Source: Planosporangium flavigriseum
Lineage (GTDB): Bacteria; Actinomycetota; Actinomycetes; Mycobacteriales; Micromonosporaceae
DNA: 64,000 nucleotides
Direction of reading: 5' to 3'
Assembly (NCBI RefSeq): GCF_011947225.1
Contig: NZ_JAATVW010000004.1
Span: 335,745-399,744, forward strand
The translations under genes were made by a program, and so were the position numbers. Below, piece by piece: positions 1 to 7,519 of the stretch (the first letter of the stretch is position 1; every line of letters begins with the position of its first letter). The notes below the pieces were generated by a model. The model had not been told where the DNA came from. It did no database searches and was given only the letters and a program-made list of their open reading frames with translations.

Positions 1-1
1 G

Positions 2-577
2 GCCACCCCCGATCCGGCGACGCTGCGGACGGCGTTGGCTCAGACCGAGCGGCTGGGCCGGCTGGTTACCGAGCTGCTCGACCTGTCCCGCATCGACGCG
101 GGCGTCCTCGCGCTCGATCTGGAGGAGTTCCCGGTCGCCGATCTGTTCGCCGACGTCGTGGCGGAGGCCGAGGTCGCGGCGGCGGCCGGGGACCGGACGG
201 TGGTCTTCCGTACCGAGGTCGAGCCGGCGGACACATGCGTCCACGCCGATCGGGAGCGGCTGCACCAGGTGGTGGTCAACCTGCTGGACAACGCGGTCCG
301 GCATGGCCCGGCGGACGGCACGGTCACGGTGCGCGGATTCCGCGACAGCGGCCAGCTGATCATCGAGGTGCGCGACGAGGGGCCGGGGATCCCGCACGAG
401 GCGCGGCACCGGGTTTTCGAGCGCTTCACCCGCGGTGAGCGGTCGACCGGAGGCGGTACCGGGCTGGGCCTCGCGATCGCCCGCTGGGTGGTCGAACTGC
501 ACCACGGCACGATCTCCGTCGTCGACTCCGGCGGATCACCCGGCTGCCACATCAGAGTCAGCCTGCCCTCCACTTAG
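2..577 (+). CDS. Sensor histidine kinase, C-terminal part (cut by window edge)
   Basis: The frame is open from base 2, so the gene begins before the window. What remains is the end of the dimerisation helix (LVTELLDLSRID follows the phosphorylated His helix in this family) and a complete HATPase_c domain. It has an N box (VVNLLDNAVRHG), a G1 box (DEGPGIP), an F box (RVFERFT) and a G2 box (GGTGLGLAIARW). The protein would phosphorylate a partner response regulator; none is seen here, and the usual place for it is just upstream, outside the window. The sensor and HAMP parts are also outside. The protein stops at TAG 575-577, and a DUF4153 membrane gene follows 78 bp later on the same strand. 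Confidence 0.93.
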   Translation, partial: ATPDPATLRTALAQTERLGRLVTELLDLSRIDAGVLALDLEEFPVADLFADVVAEAEVAAAAGDRTVVFRTEVEPADTCVHADRERLHQVVVNLLDNAVRHGPADGTVTVRGFRDSGQLIIEVRDEGPGIPHEARHRVFERFTRGERSTGGGTGLGLAIARWVVELHHGTISVVDSGGSPGCHIRVSLPST

Positions 578-655
578 AAGCCTCATCCAATTCTCGCGCT
601 TCGCCGTCGGCGACAAGCGCCACTTCATGCTGCCCAAGAACTGGAGTGATGCCGG

Positions 656-2041
656 ATGGAAGACAGCTCGAAACCCCCGCTGCCCGGGCGCACGGTGCTC
701 GGTGCCGTCCTCGTCGCCGCCGTGCTCGGGGCCGGAACCGTGACCCTCGACCGACCCGGCCTGGGTTGGCTCCTGACCGGCGTGGCCCTCCTCGCCGTCG
801 CGGGCGTGCAGTTTCACGTCTGGCCCGGCATGACCCGCTGCCTGTGGGCCGCCGCTGGGATCGCGCTGCTCGGCGTCGGTACGGTCCGCGCGGCCGGCTG
901 GCTGTACGCGTTCTGCGTACCGCTGGCGGGTGTTTGCGCGCTGCAGGCCCTGGTCGGTGGGGCGTCGGTGCGGGCCATGCTCGCCGGCGCGCTGACCTGG
1001 CCGGAAGCGGTGGTCCAGGCGCTGCCCTGGACCGGTCGCGCCGTGCGGGCCCTGGCGCCCCGCAGCCGGCCACAGGCAGTGGCCCGCCTGCTCGTATCCG
1101 CCCTCGTGAGCGTGCTGCTGCTGGTCGTGTTCGGGGCCCTGTTCGCCAGCGCCGACCAGGCGTTCGCGCGGCTGCTCGCCCGGGCTGTACCCGACGTCGA
1201 GGCCAGCGGCGCGCCCCGGTGGCTGTTCCTGTTCGTCACCGTGGGCCTCGCCGCGCTCGGCATCGCGTACCTGGTGGCGGCGCCGCCGTCCGTCATCGAG
1301 CCGGGCGAACCGGGCAGGCCGCTGCGCCTGGCCGAGTGGGCACTGCCGGTCGCCCTGCTCGACGCGCAGTTCGGGGCGTTCGTGCTGGTACAGCTGACCG
1401 TGCTGTTCGGCGGCCGCGACCACGTCCTGCGCCCCGGCGGGCCGGACTTCGCGCAGTACGCCCGCGGCGGGTTCTGGCAGTTGCTCGCTGTCACCTCGCT
1501 GACCCTTGCCGTCATCGGCGTGGTGGCGCGCTTCGCGCCCCGCGCCGGCCAGGCGAACCGGGCGGCCATCCGCGTACTGGTCGGCGTGCTCTCGGCGCTC
1601 ACGCTGGTCATCGTCGCGTCGGCGCTGAAGCGGATGGCACTGTACGAGGAGGCGTACGGGTACACCCGGCTACGGCTGGCCGTCAGCGCGGCCGAACTGT
1701 GGCTCGGTCTGCTGTTCGTGCTGGTGCTGATCGCGGGGGTGCGGCGGCGGACGGCGTGGCTGCCCCGGGCCGTCCTGGCGAGCGCGGTGGTCGGGCTGCT
1801 CGGGTTCGCCGCACTCGACCCCGACCGGTTCATCGCCGGTCAGAACGTCGACCGGTTCGAGCGCACCGGTCGGGTGGACGTGCAGTACCTGTCGGAACTG
1901 TCGGCGGACGCGGCACCCGAGCTGGCCCGGCTGCCGGTAGCTGAGCGGGCCGCCCTCGTGGTCCGGTGGAGCCTGCGCGACGAGCGCGACCCCTGGTACA
2001 GCTACAACTACGCCCGCAGCCGCGCAAAGCTCTCCCCGTAG
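656..2041 (+). CDS. DUF4153/DUF4173-type integral membrane protein
   Basis: A 461-residue protein with about ten hydrophobic helices spread over residues 12-400 and a hydrophilic C-terminal tail rich in Asp, Arg and Tyr. The stretch FGALFASADQAFARLLAR (about residue 160) is typical of the DUF4153/DUF4173 group, whose biochemical role is unknown. The ATG at 656 follows a GGAG at 642-645. It lies just downstream of a sensor kinase gene on the same strand, an arrangement in which such proteins are sometimes co-transcribed with a two-component system. A palindromic repeat follows the stop codon and may end the transcript. The family call is from recognition of sequence style, not a search. Confidence 0.75.
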   Translation: MEDSSKPPLPGRTVLGAVLVAAVLGAGTVTLDRPGLGWLLTGVALLAVAGVQFHVWPGMTRCLWAAAGIALLGVGTVRAAGWLYAFCVPLAGVCALQALVGGASVRAMLAGALTWPEAVVQALPWTGRAVRALAPRSRPQAVARLLVSALVSVLLLVVFGALFASADQAFARLLARAVPDVEASGAPRWLFLFVTVGLAALGIAYLVAAPPSVIEPGEPGRPLRLAEWALPVALLDAQFGAFVLVQLTVLFGGRDHVLRPGGPDFAQYARGGFWQLLAVTSLTLAVIGVVARFAPRAGQANRAAIRVLVGVLSALTLVIVASALKRMALYEEAYGYTRLRLAVSAAELWLGLLFVLVLIAGVRRRTAWLPRAVLASAVVGLLGFAALDPDRFIAGQNVDRFERTGRVDVQYLSELSADAAPELARLPVAERAALVVRWSLRDERDPWYSYNYARSRAKLSP

Positions 2042-2051
2042 CCACCTCCCC

Positions 2052-2100
2052 TGATCCTGAAGAGTTTGTGGCGCTCTGACCACCGAACTCTTCAGGATCA
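2052..2100. repeat. Dispersed palindromic repeat, copy A
   Basis: Perfect 15-bp inverted repeat: TGATCCTGAAGAGTT at 2052-2066 and its complement at 2086-2100, with a 19-bp loop that itself holds GTGG/CCAC. It shares the core AGAGTTTGTGGCG with three other copies in this window (38667-38722, 38954-39009, 43704-43761). It sits between two same-strand genes and could act as a terminator or as an extragenic palindrome. Confidence 0.85.
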
Positions 2101-2126
2101 CGGGAGGGTGGGGCAGACTCCCCGGA

Positions 2127-2513
2127 ATGGCGACCACACCGACGGATCCCTCCCCCCGGGTCCGCGTCGTGCTGGCCGAGGTGGCCCGGTCGAAGACGGC
2201 CGGGCACACGCGGGTGGAGTTGGAGGAGCAGAGCCAGATCGGGGAGGCGCTGGTCCGCGGGCTGGTCCGTACCCAGCTCGCCCTGGCGCTGCGCCTCGCC
2301 GCCGTCGTGGCGGTCGGGCTCGGCGCGTTACCGCTGCTGTTCGCGGTCGCGCCGGCGGTGGCCCGGGCCCGCCCGTTCGGCATCGCGCTGCCGTGGCTGC
2401 TGCTCGGGGTCGTCGCGTACCCGTTCCTGGTCGTCGTCGGCTGGGCGTACGTGCACCTCGCCGAGCGCACCGAACGCGACTTCACCGAGCTGGTCGAACG
2501 GCCCGAGAAGTGA
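2127..2513 (+). CDS. Small two-TM protein coupled to a sodium symporter
   Basis: A 128-residue protein with a charged N-terminal 45 residues and two membrane helices (about 52-75 and 88-110), ending in an acidic tail. Its stop codon overlaps the GTG start of the symporter that follows (GTGA at 2510-2513), so translation is probably coupled. In size, topology and position it mirrors the DUF485 protein that precedes the second symporter at 10221, but it is not clearly a DUF485 member by sequence. A role as an accessory subunit of the symporter is inference from context. The ATG at 2127 is the only good start. Confidence 0.75.
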   Translation: MATTPTDPSPRVRVVLAEVARSKTAGHTRVELEEQSQIGEALVRGLVRTQLALALRLAAVVAVGLGALPLLFAVAPAVARARPFGIALPWLLLGVVAYPFLVVVGWAYVHLAERTERDFTELVERPEK

Positions 2514-4210
2514 ACCCGTACGCCCTGCCCGCGGTCGTCGCCGTCACCCTCGCGACGGTCGGCATCGGCGCGTACGGGCTGCGCCTGGCTCGGACAACGT
2601 CGGACTTTCTCGTCGCTTCCCGGATGGTGAGTCCGACCTGGAACGCCGCGGCGATCGGCGGGGAGTACCTGTCCGCCGCGAGCTTCCTCGGCGTCGCCGG
2701 GCTCGTGCTCAAGCACGGCGTCGACGTGTTGTGGTACCCGGTCGGCTTCGCCGCCGGCTACCTCGCCCTGCTGTTGTTCGTGGCGGCGCCGCTGCGCCGG
2801 TCCGGCGCGTTCACCCTGCCCGACTTCTGCGAGGTGCGCCTGCACTCCCGGCCGCTGCGCAAGCTGGCGACCGTGTTCGTGCTGTTCATCGGCTGGTTCT
2901 ACCTCGTACCCCAGTTGCAGGGGGCCGGTCTGACGCTGCAGACCGTCACCGGCGCGCCGTACGCCTTCGGCGCGATCCTGGTCGGCGGCGTGGTCACCGC
3001 CAACGTCGCGCTCGGTGGGATGCGCGCGATCACCTTCGTGCAGGCGTTCCAGTACTGGCTGAAGTTGACCGCGCTGGCCGTACCCGTGTTCTTCCTGATT
3101 CTGGCGTGGCAGCACGACGGCCGTCCGGCCCTCGCGCCCGACGCCACCACCTTCATCCGCCCGACCACCGTCGAGCTCGAGCACGCCGCGGTGCTCACCC
3201 TCACCGGCGAGACAACCCTTCAGGTACGCGGTGAGATCGATGGGGCGCGTGTCGACGGGACGGTTGACGTCCTCGCTGGTGAGCACACCGTCGGCGCCGG
3301 GAGCGCGCTGCGCTTCCCGCAAGGCGCGGCGGTGCCGAAGGTCAGCGGCGTGTCCAGCTCGTCGGGGCGGGCCTGGCTGCTACCGGGTGGCGAGGGCGGT
3401 CACGGCCTGTTCGCGACGTACTCGCTGATCCTGGCAACGTTCCTCGGCACGATGGGGCTCCCGCACGTACTCGTGCGCTTCTACACCAACCGCGACGGCG
3501 CCGCCGCCCGCCGCACGACGCTGGTGGTGCTCGCGCTGGTCGGTCTGTTCTATCTGTTGCCGACCCTCTACGGCGTGCTCGGCCGGGTCTACGTGCCGCA
3601 ATTGCTGATGACCGGGGAGAGCGACGCGGTCGTCCTGCTCCTGCCGTCGGCCGCGCTCGGATCGGGTGTCCTCGGGCAACTGCTGGGCGCACTGGTGGCG
3701 GCCGGGGCGTTCGCCGCTTTCCTGTCCACGTCCTCGGGGCTGCTTACCTCGGTCGCCGGAGTGCTGTCGACCGATGTGCTCGGCCACGGCTCGGTACGGG
3801 ACTTCCGGAAGGCGGCGATCGTCGCCGGACTGGTGCCCCTGGTGCTGGCGCTCCGGGTGTCGGGTCTGGACGTGTCGCAGGTGGTGGGTTTGGCGTTCGC
3901 CGTGGCGGCGTCGAGCTTCTGCCCGTTGCTCGTGCTCGGCATCTGGTGGCGGGGACTCACTGCGGCCGGGGCGGCAGTCGGCATCGTGGTCGGCGGCGGC
4001 GCGGCGGTCGGCTCGGTGCTGTTCACGGTGCTGTCCCGGCCCGCCGACGATGGATGGGTTGCCGCGCTGCTCGCGCAGCCGGCGGCGTGGACGGTGCCGC
4101 TCGCGTTCGCGGTGATGGTGGTGGTGTCGCTGGCGACTCGTCACCGGGTGCCCCGGAACGTTGGCGCGACGATGCTGCGGTTACACGCCCCGGATGCGCT
4201 ACGGCTGTAG
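2510..4210 (+). CDS. Sodium/solute symporter (SSS family, ActP-like)
   Basis: A 566-residue transporter with about 13 membrane helices. The segment GGEYLSAASFLGVAG near residue 50 and the AFAAFLSTSSGLLTSVAG region are hallmarks of the SSS family, closest to cation/acetate symporters such as ActP. The substrate is probably a small monocarboxylate, taken up with sodium; this is family inference. The GTG start overlaps the preceding stop and is the first start after the small protein; the frame itself stays open further upstream. Unlike the second symporter at 10221, it carries a hydrophilic insertion of about 95 residues (roughly residues 200-297) between two membrane helices. That segment looks like a short beta-rich extracytoplasmic domain and is unusual for ActP. 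Confidence 0.9.
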   Translation: MNPYALPAVVAVTLATVGIGAYGLRLARTTSDFLVASRMVSPTWNAAAIGGEYLSAASFLGVAGLVLKHGVDVLWYPVGFAAGYLALLLFVAAPLRRSGAFTLPDFCEVRLHSRPLRKLATVFVLFIGWFYLVPQLQGAGLTLQTVTGAPYAFGAILVGGVVTANVALGGMRAITFVQAFQYWLKLTALAVPVFFLILAWQHDGRPALAPDATTFIRPTTVELEHAAVLTLTGETTLQVRGEIDGARVDGTVDVLAGEHTVGAGSALRFPQGAAVPKVSGVSSSSGRAWLLPGGEGGHGLFATYSLILATFLGTMGLPHVLVRFYTNRDGAAARRTTLVVLALVGLFYLLPTLYGVLGRVYVPQLLMTGESDAVVLLLPSAALGSGVLGQLLGALVAAGAFAAFLSTSSGLLTSVAGVLSTDVLGHGSVRDFRKAAIVAGLVPLVLALRVSGLDVSQVVGLAFAVAASSFCPLLVLGIWWRGLTAAGAAVGIVVGGGAAVGSVLFTVLSRPADDGWVAALLAQPAAWTVPLAFAVMVVVSLATRHRVPRNVGATMLRLHAPDALRL

Positions 4211-4288
4211 TGCCGCCACGGCTCGTTCGCAAGAACGGTGCGCATCGCTGTATCCCGCCGGCGAGTTGGCGCTGCAACAGCGGCCCGC

Positions 4289-4771
4289 CTACCTGCTCTC
4301 GACGAGGACCACCGGCTCGTGGCGTACCGGGAAGTTGACCGAGTTGGCGATGAAGCAGACCTTGTTGGCGTCCGCGTGGAGCGCCGTCGCCCGTTCGGCC
4401 ATGTCCGGTGACGCCACGGTGACCTGCGGCCGCAGCACCACCTCGGTGAAGTGACCGCCACCGTCGTCGGTCTGGGCCATGATGCCGCGCGGGTTGTCGA
4501 CATACTCAGTGACCACGATTCCGGCCACGGCGCACAGATGCAGGTACGCCAGCATGTGGCACTGCGACAGGGCTGCGACGAGCAACTGTTCGGGGTTCCA
4601 TCGGTCCGCGTCGCCACGGAAGAACGGATCGGATGAGCCTGGCAGCGGTGGCCTTCCGGCTGCGTCGACCTCGTGGGCCCGGCTGTAGGAGCGGTAGCTC
4701 GATGTGCCGGTGCCCTGGTTGCCGGTCCAGGTCAGCGTCAGGTCGTACGTGTGTGTCTTCGGCACCGACAA
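4289..4771 (-). CDS. OsmC family peroxide-detoxifying protein
   Basis: A 160-residue protein with the OsmC/Ohr fold signature. The two redox cysteines are C71 (in ALSQCHMLAYL) and C139 (in NKVCFIANSVNFPV), spaced as in OsmC proteins, which reduce organic hydroperoxides using a thiol partner. It is a single-gene unit, convergent with the symporter gene. The upstream region on its coding side holds a direct repeat of GTTGACCTG that may be a regulator site. A second, clearly different OsmC protein is encoded at 25632-26057. Confidence 0.92.
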   Translation of the reverse strand: MSVPKTHTYDLTLTWTGNQGTGTSSYRSYSRAHEVDAAGRPPLPGSSDPFFRGDADRWNPEQLLVAALSQCHMLAYLHLCAVAGIVVTEYVDNPRGIMAQTDDGGGHFTEVVLRPQVTVASPDMAERATALHADANKVCFIANSVNFPVRHEPVVLVESR

Positions 4772-4833
4772 CTCCCTCGCTCAGCACAATCAGGAAGGTG
4801 GTTATTGGCTTGATAGCACCTTATGCGCTGGTG

Positions 4834-4866
4834 GTTGACCTGGTCGGAGCTTAGGTCGTTGACCTG
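4834..4866. promoter_or_regulatory. Direct repeat GTTGACCTG upstream of the OsmC gene
   Basis: The 9-mer GTTGACCTG occurs at 4834-4842 and again at 4858-4866, a period of 24 bp, about 60-95 bp upstream of the OsmC start codon at 4771. Such a direct repeat spaced by about two helical turns could be an activator or repressor site. No regulator is known for it and there is no support beyond the repeat itself. Confidence 0.3.
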
Positions 4867-4984
4867 CCCGCTGGAGTTGATTTTGAGTTCAATTGCCGAG
4901 CGGCAGTCAGGTGGTCGACATTCATGGGGCTGTACTTTTCACCGTCGCTCCTCCTAGCCTCTGTGGGTCGACCGACCGCTGGCG

Positions 4985-5269
4985 GTGAGCGTGGTACAGC
5001 AAAGAATCTGGATAGCCGTACTGCGTATCAGTTCGCGCACCTTGCACAAGATTTCTCAGAAGCATGGGCTGAGCGCCGATGAGGTCAGAGCTGCGGTTGT
5101 GTGCGTACCCGGCTTAAGGTTCGTATGGGATGAGCATCCTGAAAGGGGATATCGCGCGATCGTAGAGGCGCGGATTCGAGGCCGTCGGGCGCTGGTGGTG
5201 CTCTACCCCGCCGATGATCAAATCGGAGACGTCTGGAACCTGGGGAGCGCGTACTTTGTTGAGGGCTAG
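4985..5269 (+). CDS. Small hypothetical protein, possible RelE/BrnT-like toxin
   Basis: A 94-residue basic protein starting at GTG 4985 (GTG 4991 is an alternative). The C-terminal half (RAIVEARIRGRRALVVLYPAD, then DVWNLGSAYFVEG) reads like the beta-strand half of small RelE/BrnT-type proteins. I cannot place it firmly in any family. A 66-residue acidic protein follows 32 bp later, so a toxin-antitoxin-like pair is possible. Local GC content is lower than in the flanking genes, which hints at acquisition. Confidence 0.5.
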   Translation: MSVVQQRIWIAVLRISSRTLHKISQKHGLSADEVRAAVVCVPGLRFVWDEHPERGYRAIVEARIRGRRALVVLYPADDQIGDVWNLGSAYFVEG

Positions 5270-5301
5270 CGGACCGAAACACGGAAGGGCATGATGACCC
5301 C

Positions 5302-5502
5302 ATGGGCCGCATGGACGACTTCTATGAGCCAGACGAGCCGGTCGAAGAGATCTTGAGGGCATTCGAGCAGGGCGAGAAGGGCGTCACTTCCCCTGTTACC
5401 TGGGCAAAGACGGAGTATCTGAAGCTTCCTGGCCTAGCCAGCCTTGGCAGGATCCTGAGCTGCAGCTCCAACAAAACCACCCCTCAGCTTTCAGGGAACT
5501 GA
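5302..5502 (+). CDS. Small acidic hypothetical protein, possible antitoxin partner
   Basis: A 66-residue protein whose N-terminal part (MDDFYEPDEPVEEILRAFEQGEKGVT) is acidic and of a type I associate with short actinobacterial proteins beside small toxin-like genes. The C-terminus (RILSCSSNKTTPQLSGN) looks unrelated to that core and could come from a frame change. The start may be ATG 5302 or ATG 5311; an AAGGG sits about 14 bp before 5302. Its TGA overlaps the ATG of the next gene (TGATG at 5500-5504), so the two are probably translated together. Confidence 0.5.
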   Translation: MGRMDDFYEPDEPVEEILRAFEQGEKGVTSPVTWAKTEYLKLPGLASLGRILSCSSNKTTPQLSGN

Positions 5503-5942
5503 TGGCTTCTCCGGTCGAGGCTCAGTTGATCTTGTGTGATGCCGCACAGGCGGAGTCAGGCAAGGTCCACATGCTGGGCGCAGGGTGGTCCTTCACAACA
5601 TCTCCGACAGCTCCCCACGCTGTAGCCGTGCTTATGAAGGTGCCATGGGATCGCGCGAACCAGCCCCTACCTCTGAAGTTGCAGTTGCTCGACTCAGACG
5701 GTAAGCCGGTGAGCATTTCCGCGCCTGACGGCCAGGCTGCGACCATCGCTACGGAAGCGCAGATTGAGGTTGGCAGACCGCCGGGTCTCGCCCATGGCAG
5801 CATGCTCGATGCCTCGTTCGCTCTGAACATCCCTCCGCTGCCGCTCCAACCCGGTCGATACGAGTGGCGCCTATCCTTTGCGGAACAGGAGTACACGGCT
5901 CCGTTCACGGTCATGCCGACCGGCGGCCGGCCTGCCTTCTGA
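5502..5942 (+). CDS. DUF6941-like hypothetical protein
   Basis: A 146-residue protein with no signal peptide or membrane helix. The pattern of an N-terminal AQLILCDAAQAESGKVHMLGAGW, a central strand VAVLMKVPWDRANQPLPLKLQLLD and a C-terminal RYEWRLSF matches the DUF6941 group of beta-sandwich-like proteins of unknown role. It overlaps the preceding small gene by one base and is the last of three closely spaced genes in a lower-GC patch. The family name is from recognition and was not checked by a search. Confidence 0.65.
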   Translation: MASPVEAQLILCDAAQAESGKVHMLGAGWSFTTSPTAPHAVAVLMKVPWDRANQPLPLKLQLLDSDGKPVSISAPDGQAATIATEAQIEVGRPPGLAHGSMLDASFALNIPPLPLQPGRYEWRLSFAEQEYTAPFTVMPTGGRPAF

Positions 5943-6087
5943 TCCGTATTACGAAGGACCTTGGTAAGGCTCGGCCTGGTGTCGTACTCCTGGACGCTTA
6001 GGAAACCCCGGGGCCTTGTCATATGTACAGACAGTTGGCACACGTCGTTGACCAGGGCGTGCTTCAGAAGAAGAGCTTCGCCGGTCG

Positions 6088-6639
6088 TTAAAGGAAGTCG
6101 GCCGGGTCGACCGACAGCGGAAACGGCTCCTCGGACTGCCACACCCGCCCCGGCTCCACGGCCGCCCGATCGACATACGCGTCACCGTCGAGCGTGAGCA
6201 CCGTCAGTCGACGAGCCTTGGGGTCGACGATCCAGTACTGCGGAATTCCACCAGCTGCGTAGTAGTGCCGCTTGAGCACCAGGTCGTTGCCGGGGTTGGA
6301 CGGCGACAACACCTCGACGGCGAGCAGCACGTCGTCCTGGTCAAGGCTGTCGCCTTCCTTGTCCAGAACAGCCGTGCGGATCACGCAGAGGTCGGGGATG
6401 AAGAAGGTGCGGCGGCCGTGGATGGTCACCCCGGCGTTCTCCACGATCTTGATGCCCGCGGGCGCCCGGCGGAGGAGAAGGTCGCGCAGCAGGGTGACGG
6501 CGCGGAGGTGGGGGAGGGCGGGCGGTGGGCTCACCAGGAGACTCCCGTCGAACAGCTCGTAACGCACGCCCGTGTCGGGGAGCTGGCGTAGGTCGTCGAC
6601 CGTCCAGCCGGCACGCGGGGGAACGAGGGACTCGGTCAT
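6088..6639 (-). CDS. Uma2 family (DUF820) putative restriction-like endonuclease
   Basis: About 183 residues from ATG 6639; ATG 6654 adds five residues. It shows the Uma2/DUF820 features: GWTVDDLRQLPDTGVRYELFDG near the N-terminus, IPDLCVIR as the metal-binding Asp strand, and LLAVEVLSPSNPGND with YWIVDPKARRLTVL, the PD-(D/E)XK-like core. These proteins are predicted nucleases of unknown purpose that occur in many copies in actinomycete and cyanobacterial genomes. It stands alone, convergent with the DUF6941 gene, and diverges from the ABC transporter genes. Confidence 0.85.
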   Translation of the reverse strand: MTESLVPPRAGWTVDDLRQLPDTGVRYELFDGSLLVSPPPALPHLRAVTLLRDLLLRRAPAGIKIVENAGVTIHGRRTFFIPDLCVIRTAVLDKEGDSLDQDDVLLAVEVLSPSNPGNDLVLKRHYYAAGGIPQYWIVDPKARRLTVLTLDGDAYVDRAAVEPGRVWQSEEPFPLSVDPADFL

Positions 6640-6727
6640 CGTCACGACCCCCATCCTGGTGCGGCGGCTGACACTTTCAGCGGTTGTCCACAGGCCACTT
6701 TACTTCTCCACAGTCGCCATTCGGCTA

Positions 6728-6757
6728 TTGACAACGCGCTGAGCACGACCGGGATAC
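6728..6757 (+). promoter_or_regulatory. Sigma-70-type promoter for the ABC exporter genes
   Basis: TTGACA at 6728-6733 is followed, after an 18-bp spacer, by GGATAC at 6752-6757. The ATG of the ABC ATPase lies at 6770, only 12 bp after the -10 element, so the transcript may be leaderless or nearly so. The -35 is a perfect consensus; the -10 is moderate. Confidence 0.5.
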
Positions 6758-6769
6758 CGTCATCCCGTG

Positions 6770-7519
6770 ATGGATAGTGCGCTCGTCCTGCGGGGGCTGG
6801 TCAAGCAGTTCGACGGCCTCACCGCTGTCGGCGGCGTCGACCTCGACGTACCGGTCGGATCTTTCTACGGCCTGCTGGGCCCCAACGGCGCTGGCAAGAC
6901 CACCACCCTGTCCATGGCGGTCGGGCTGCTGCGCCCGGACGCCGGAGCGGTGGCGGTGCTCGGCCACGACGTGTGGTCCGATCCGGTGGCCGCCAAGCGG
7001 CTACTCGGCGCCCTGCCCGACTCGGTACGCATGTTCGATCGCCTGTCCGGCAGCGAACTCCTGGCGTACGTGGGCCTGCTGCGCGGCATGGACCCGAGCG
7101 TGGTCGACGCGCGCGCGGCCGAACTGCTCGACGTCCTCGGCCTGTCCGATGCCGGTCGCACCCTCGTCGTCGACTACTCGGCCGGCATGAAGAAGAAGAT
7201 CGGGCTGGCCTGCGCGCTGCTGCACGCACCGCGGCTGCTCGTACTCGACGAGCCGTTCGAGGCGGTGGACCCGGTCTCCGCGGCGCTCATCCGGGACATC
7301 CTGCACCGGTACGTGGCCGGCGGCGGCACAGTGATCTTGTCCAGTCACGTGATGGAGGTCGTGGAGCGGTTGTGCACTCACGTCGCGATCCTCGCCGGCG
7401 GCCAGATCAGAGCCGTGGGCAGCCTCGATGAGGTGCGCCAGGGCCGCCGCCTTGAGGACGTCTTCGTCAGCGTCGTGGGCGGCCGGGTCGCGACCGGAGC
7501 GGAACTGTCGTGGCTGTAG
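6770..7519 (+). CDS. ABC transporter ATP-binding protein (ABC-2 type)
   Basis: A 249-residue nucleotide-binding subunit. Walker A is GPNGAGKTT (37-45), Walker B LLVLDE (156-161) and the H-loop SSH (191-193). The signature is YSAGMKKK (136-143) rather than LSGGQ, and the Q-loop glutamine is not obvious (ALPDS near 81-85). Variants like this occur in ABC-2 exporter ATPases. A GTG lies immediately before the ATG (6767), but the ATG is preferred. The end overlaps the GTG start of the permease gene by 10 bp, so the two form one transporter unit. The substrate is unknown; drug, lipid or bacteriocin export are all possible for this group. Confidence 0.92.
   Translation: MDSALVLRGLVKQFDGLTAVGGVDLDVPVGSFYGLLGPNGAGKTTTLSMAVGLLRPDAGAVAVLGHDVWSDPVAAKRLLGALPDSVRMFDRLSGSELLAYVGLLRGMDPSVVDARAAELLDVLGLSDAGRTLVVDYSAGMKKKIGLACALLHAPRLLVLDEPFEAVDPVSAALIRDILHRYVAGGGTVILSSHVMEVVERLCTHVAILAGGQIRAVGSLDEVRQGRRLEDVFVSVVGGRVATGAELSWL

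Noticed and set aside
646..1944. 432-residue Arg-rich plus-strand frame
   Set aside because: An alternative frame of the DUF4153 gene; composition is Arg/Ala/Gly-rich and no motif is present.
1670..3322. 550-residue minus-strand frame
   Set aside because: It spans two real plus-strand genes and a palindrome, and its translation has no family-like features.
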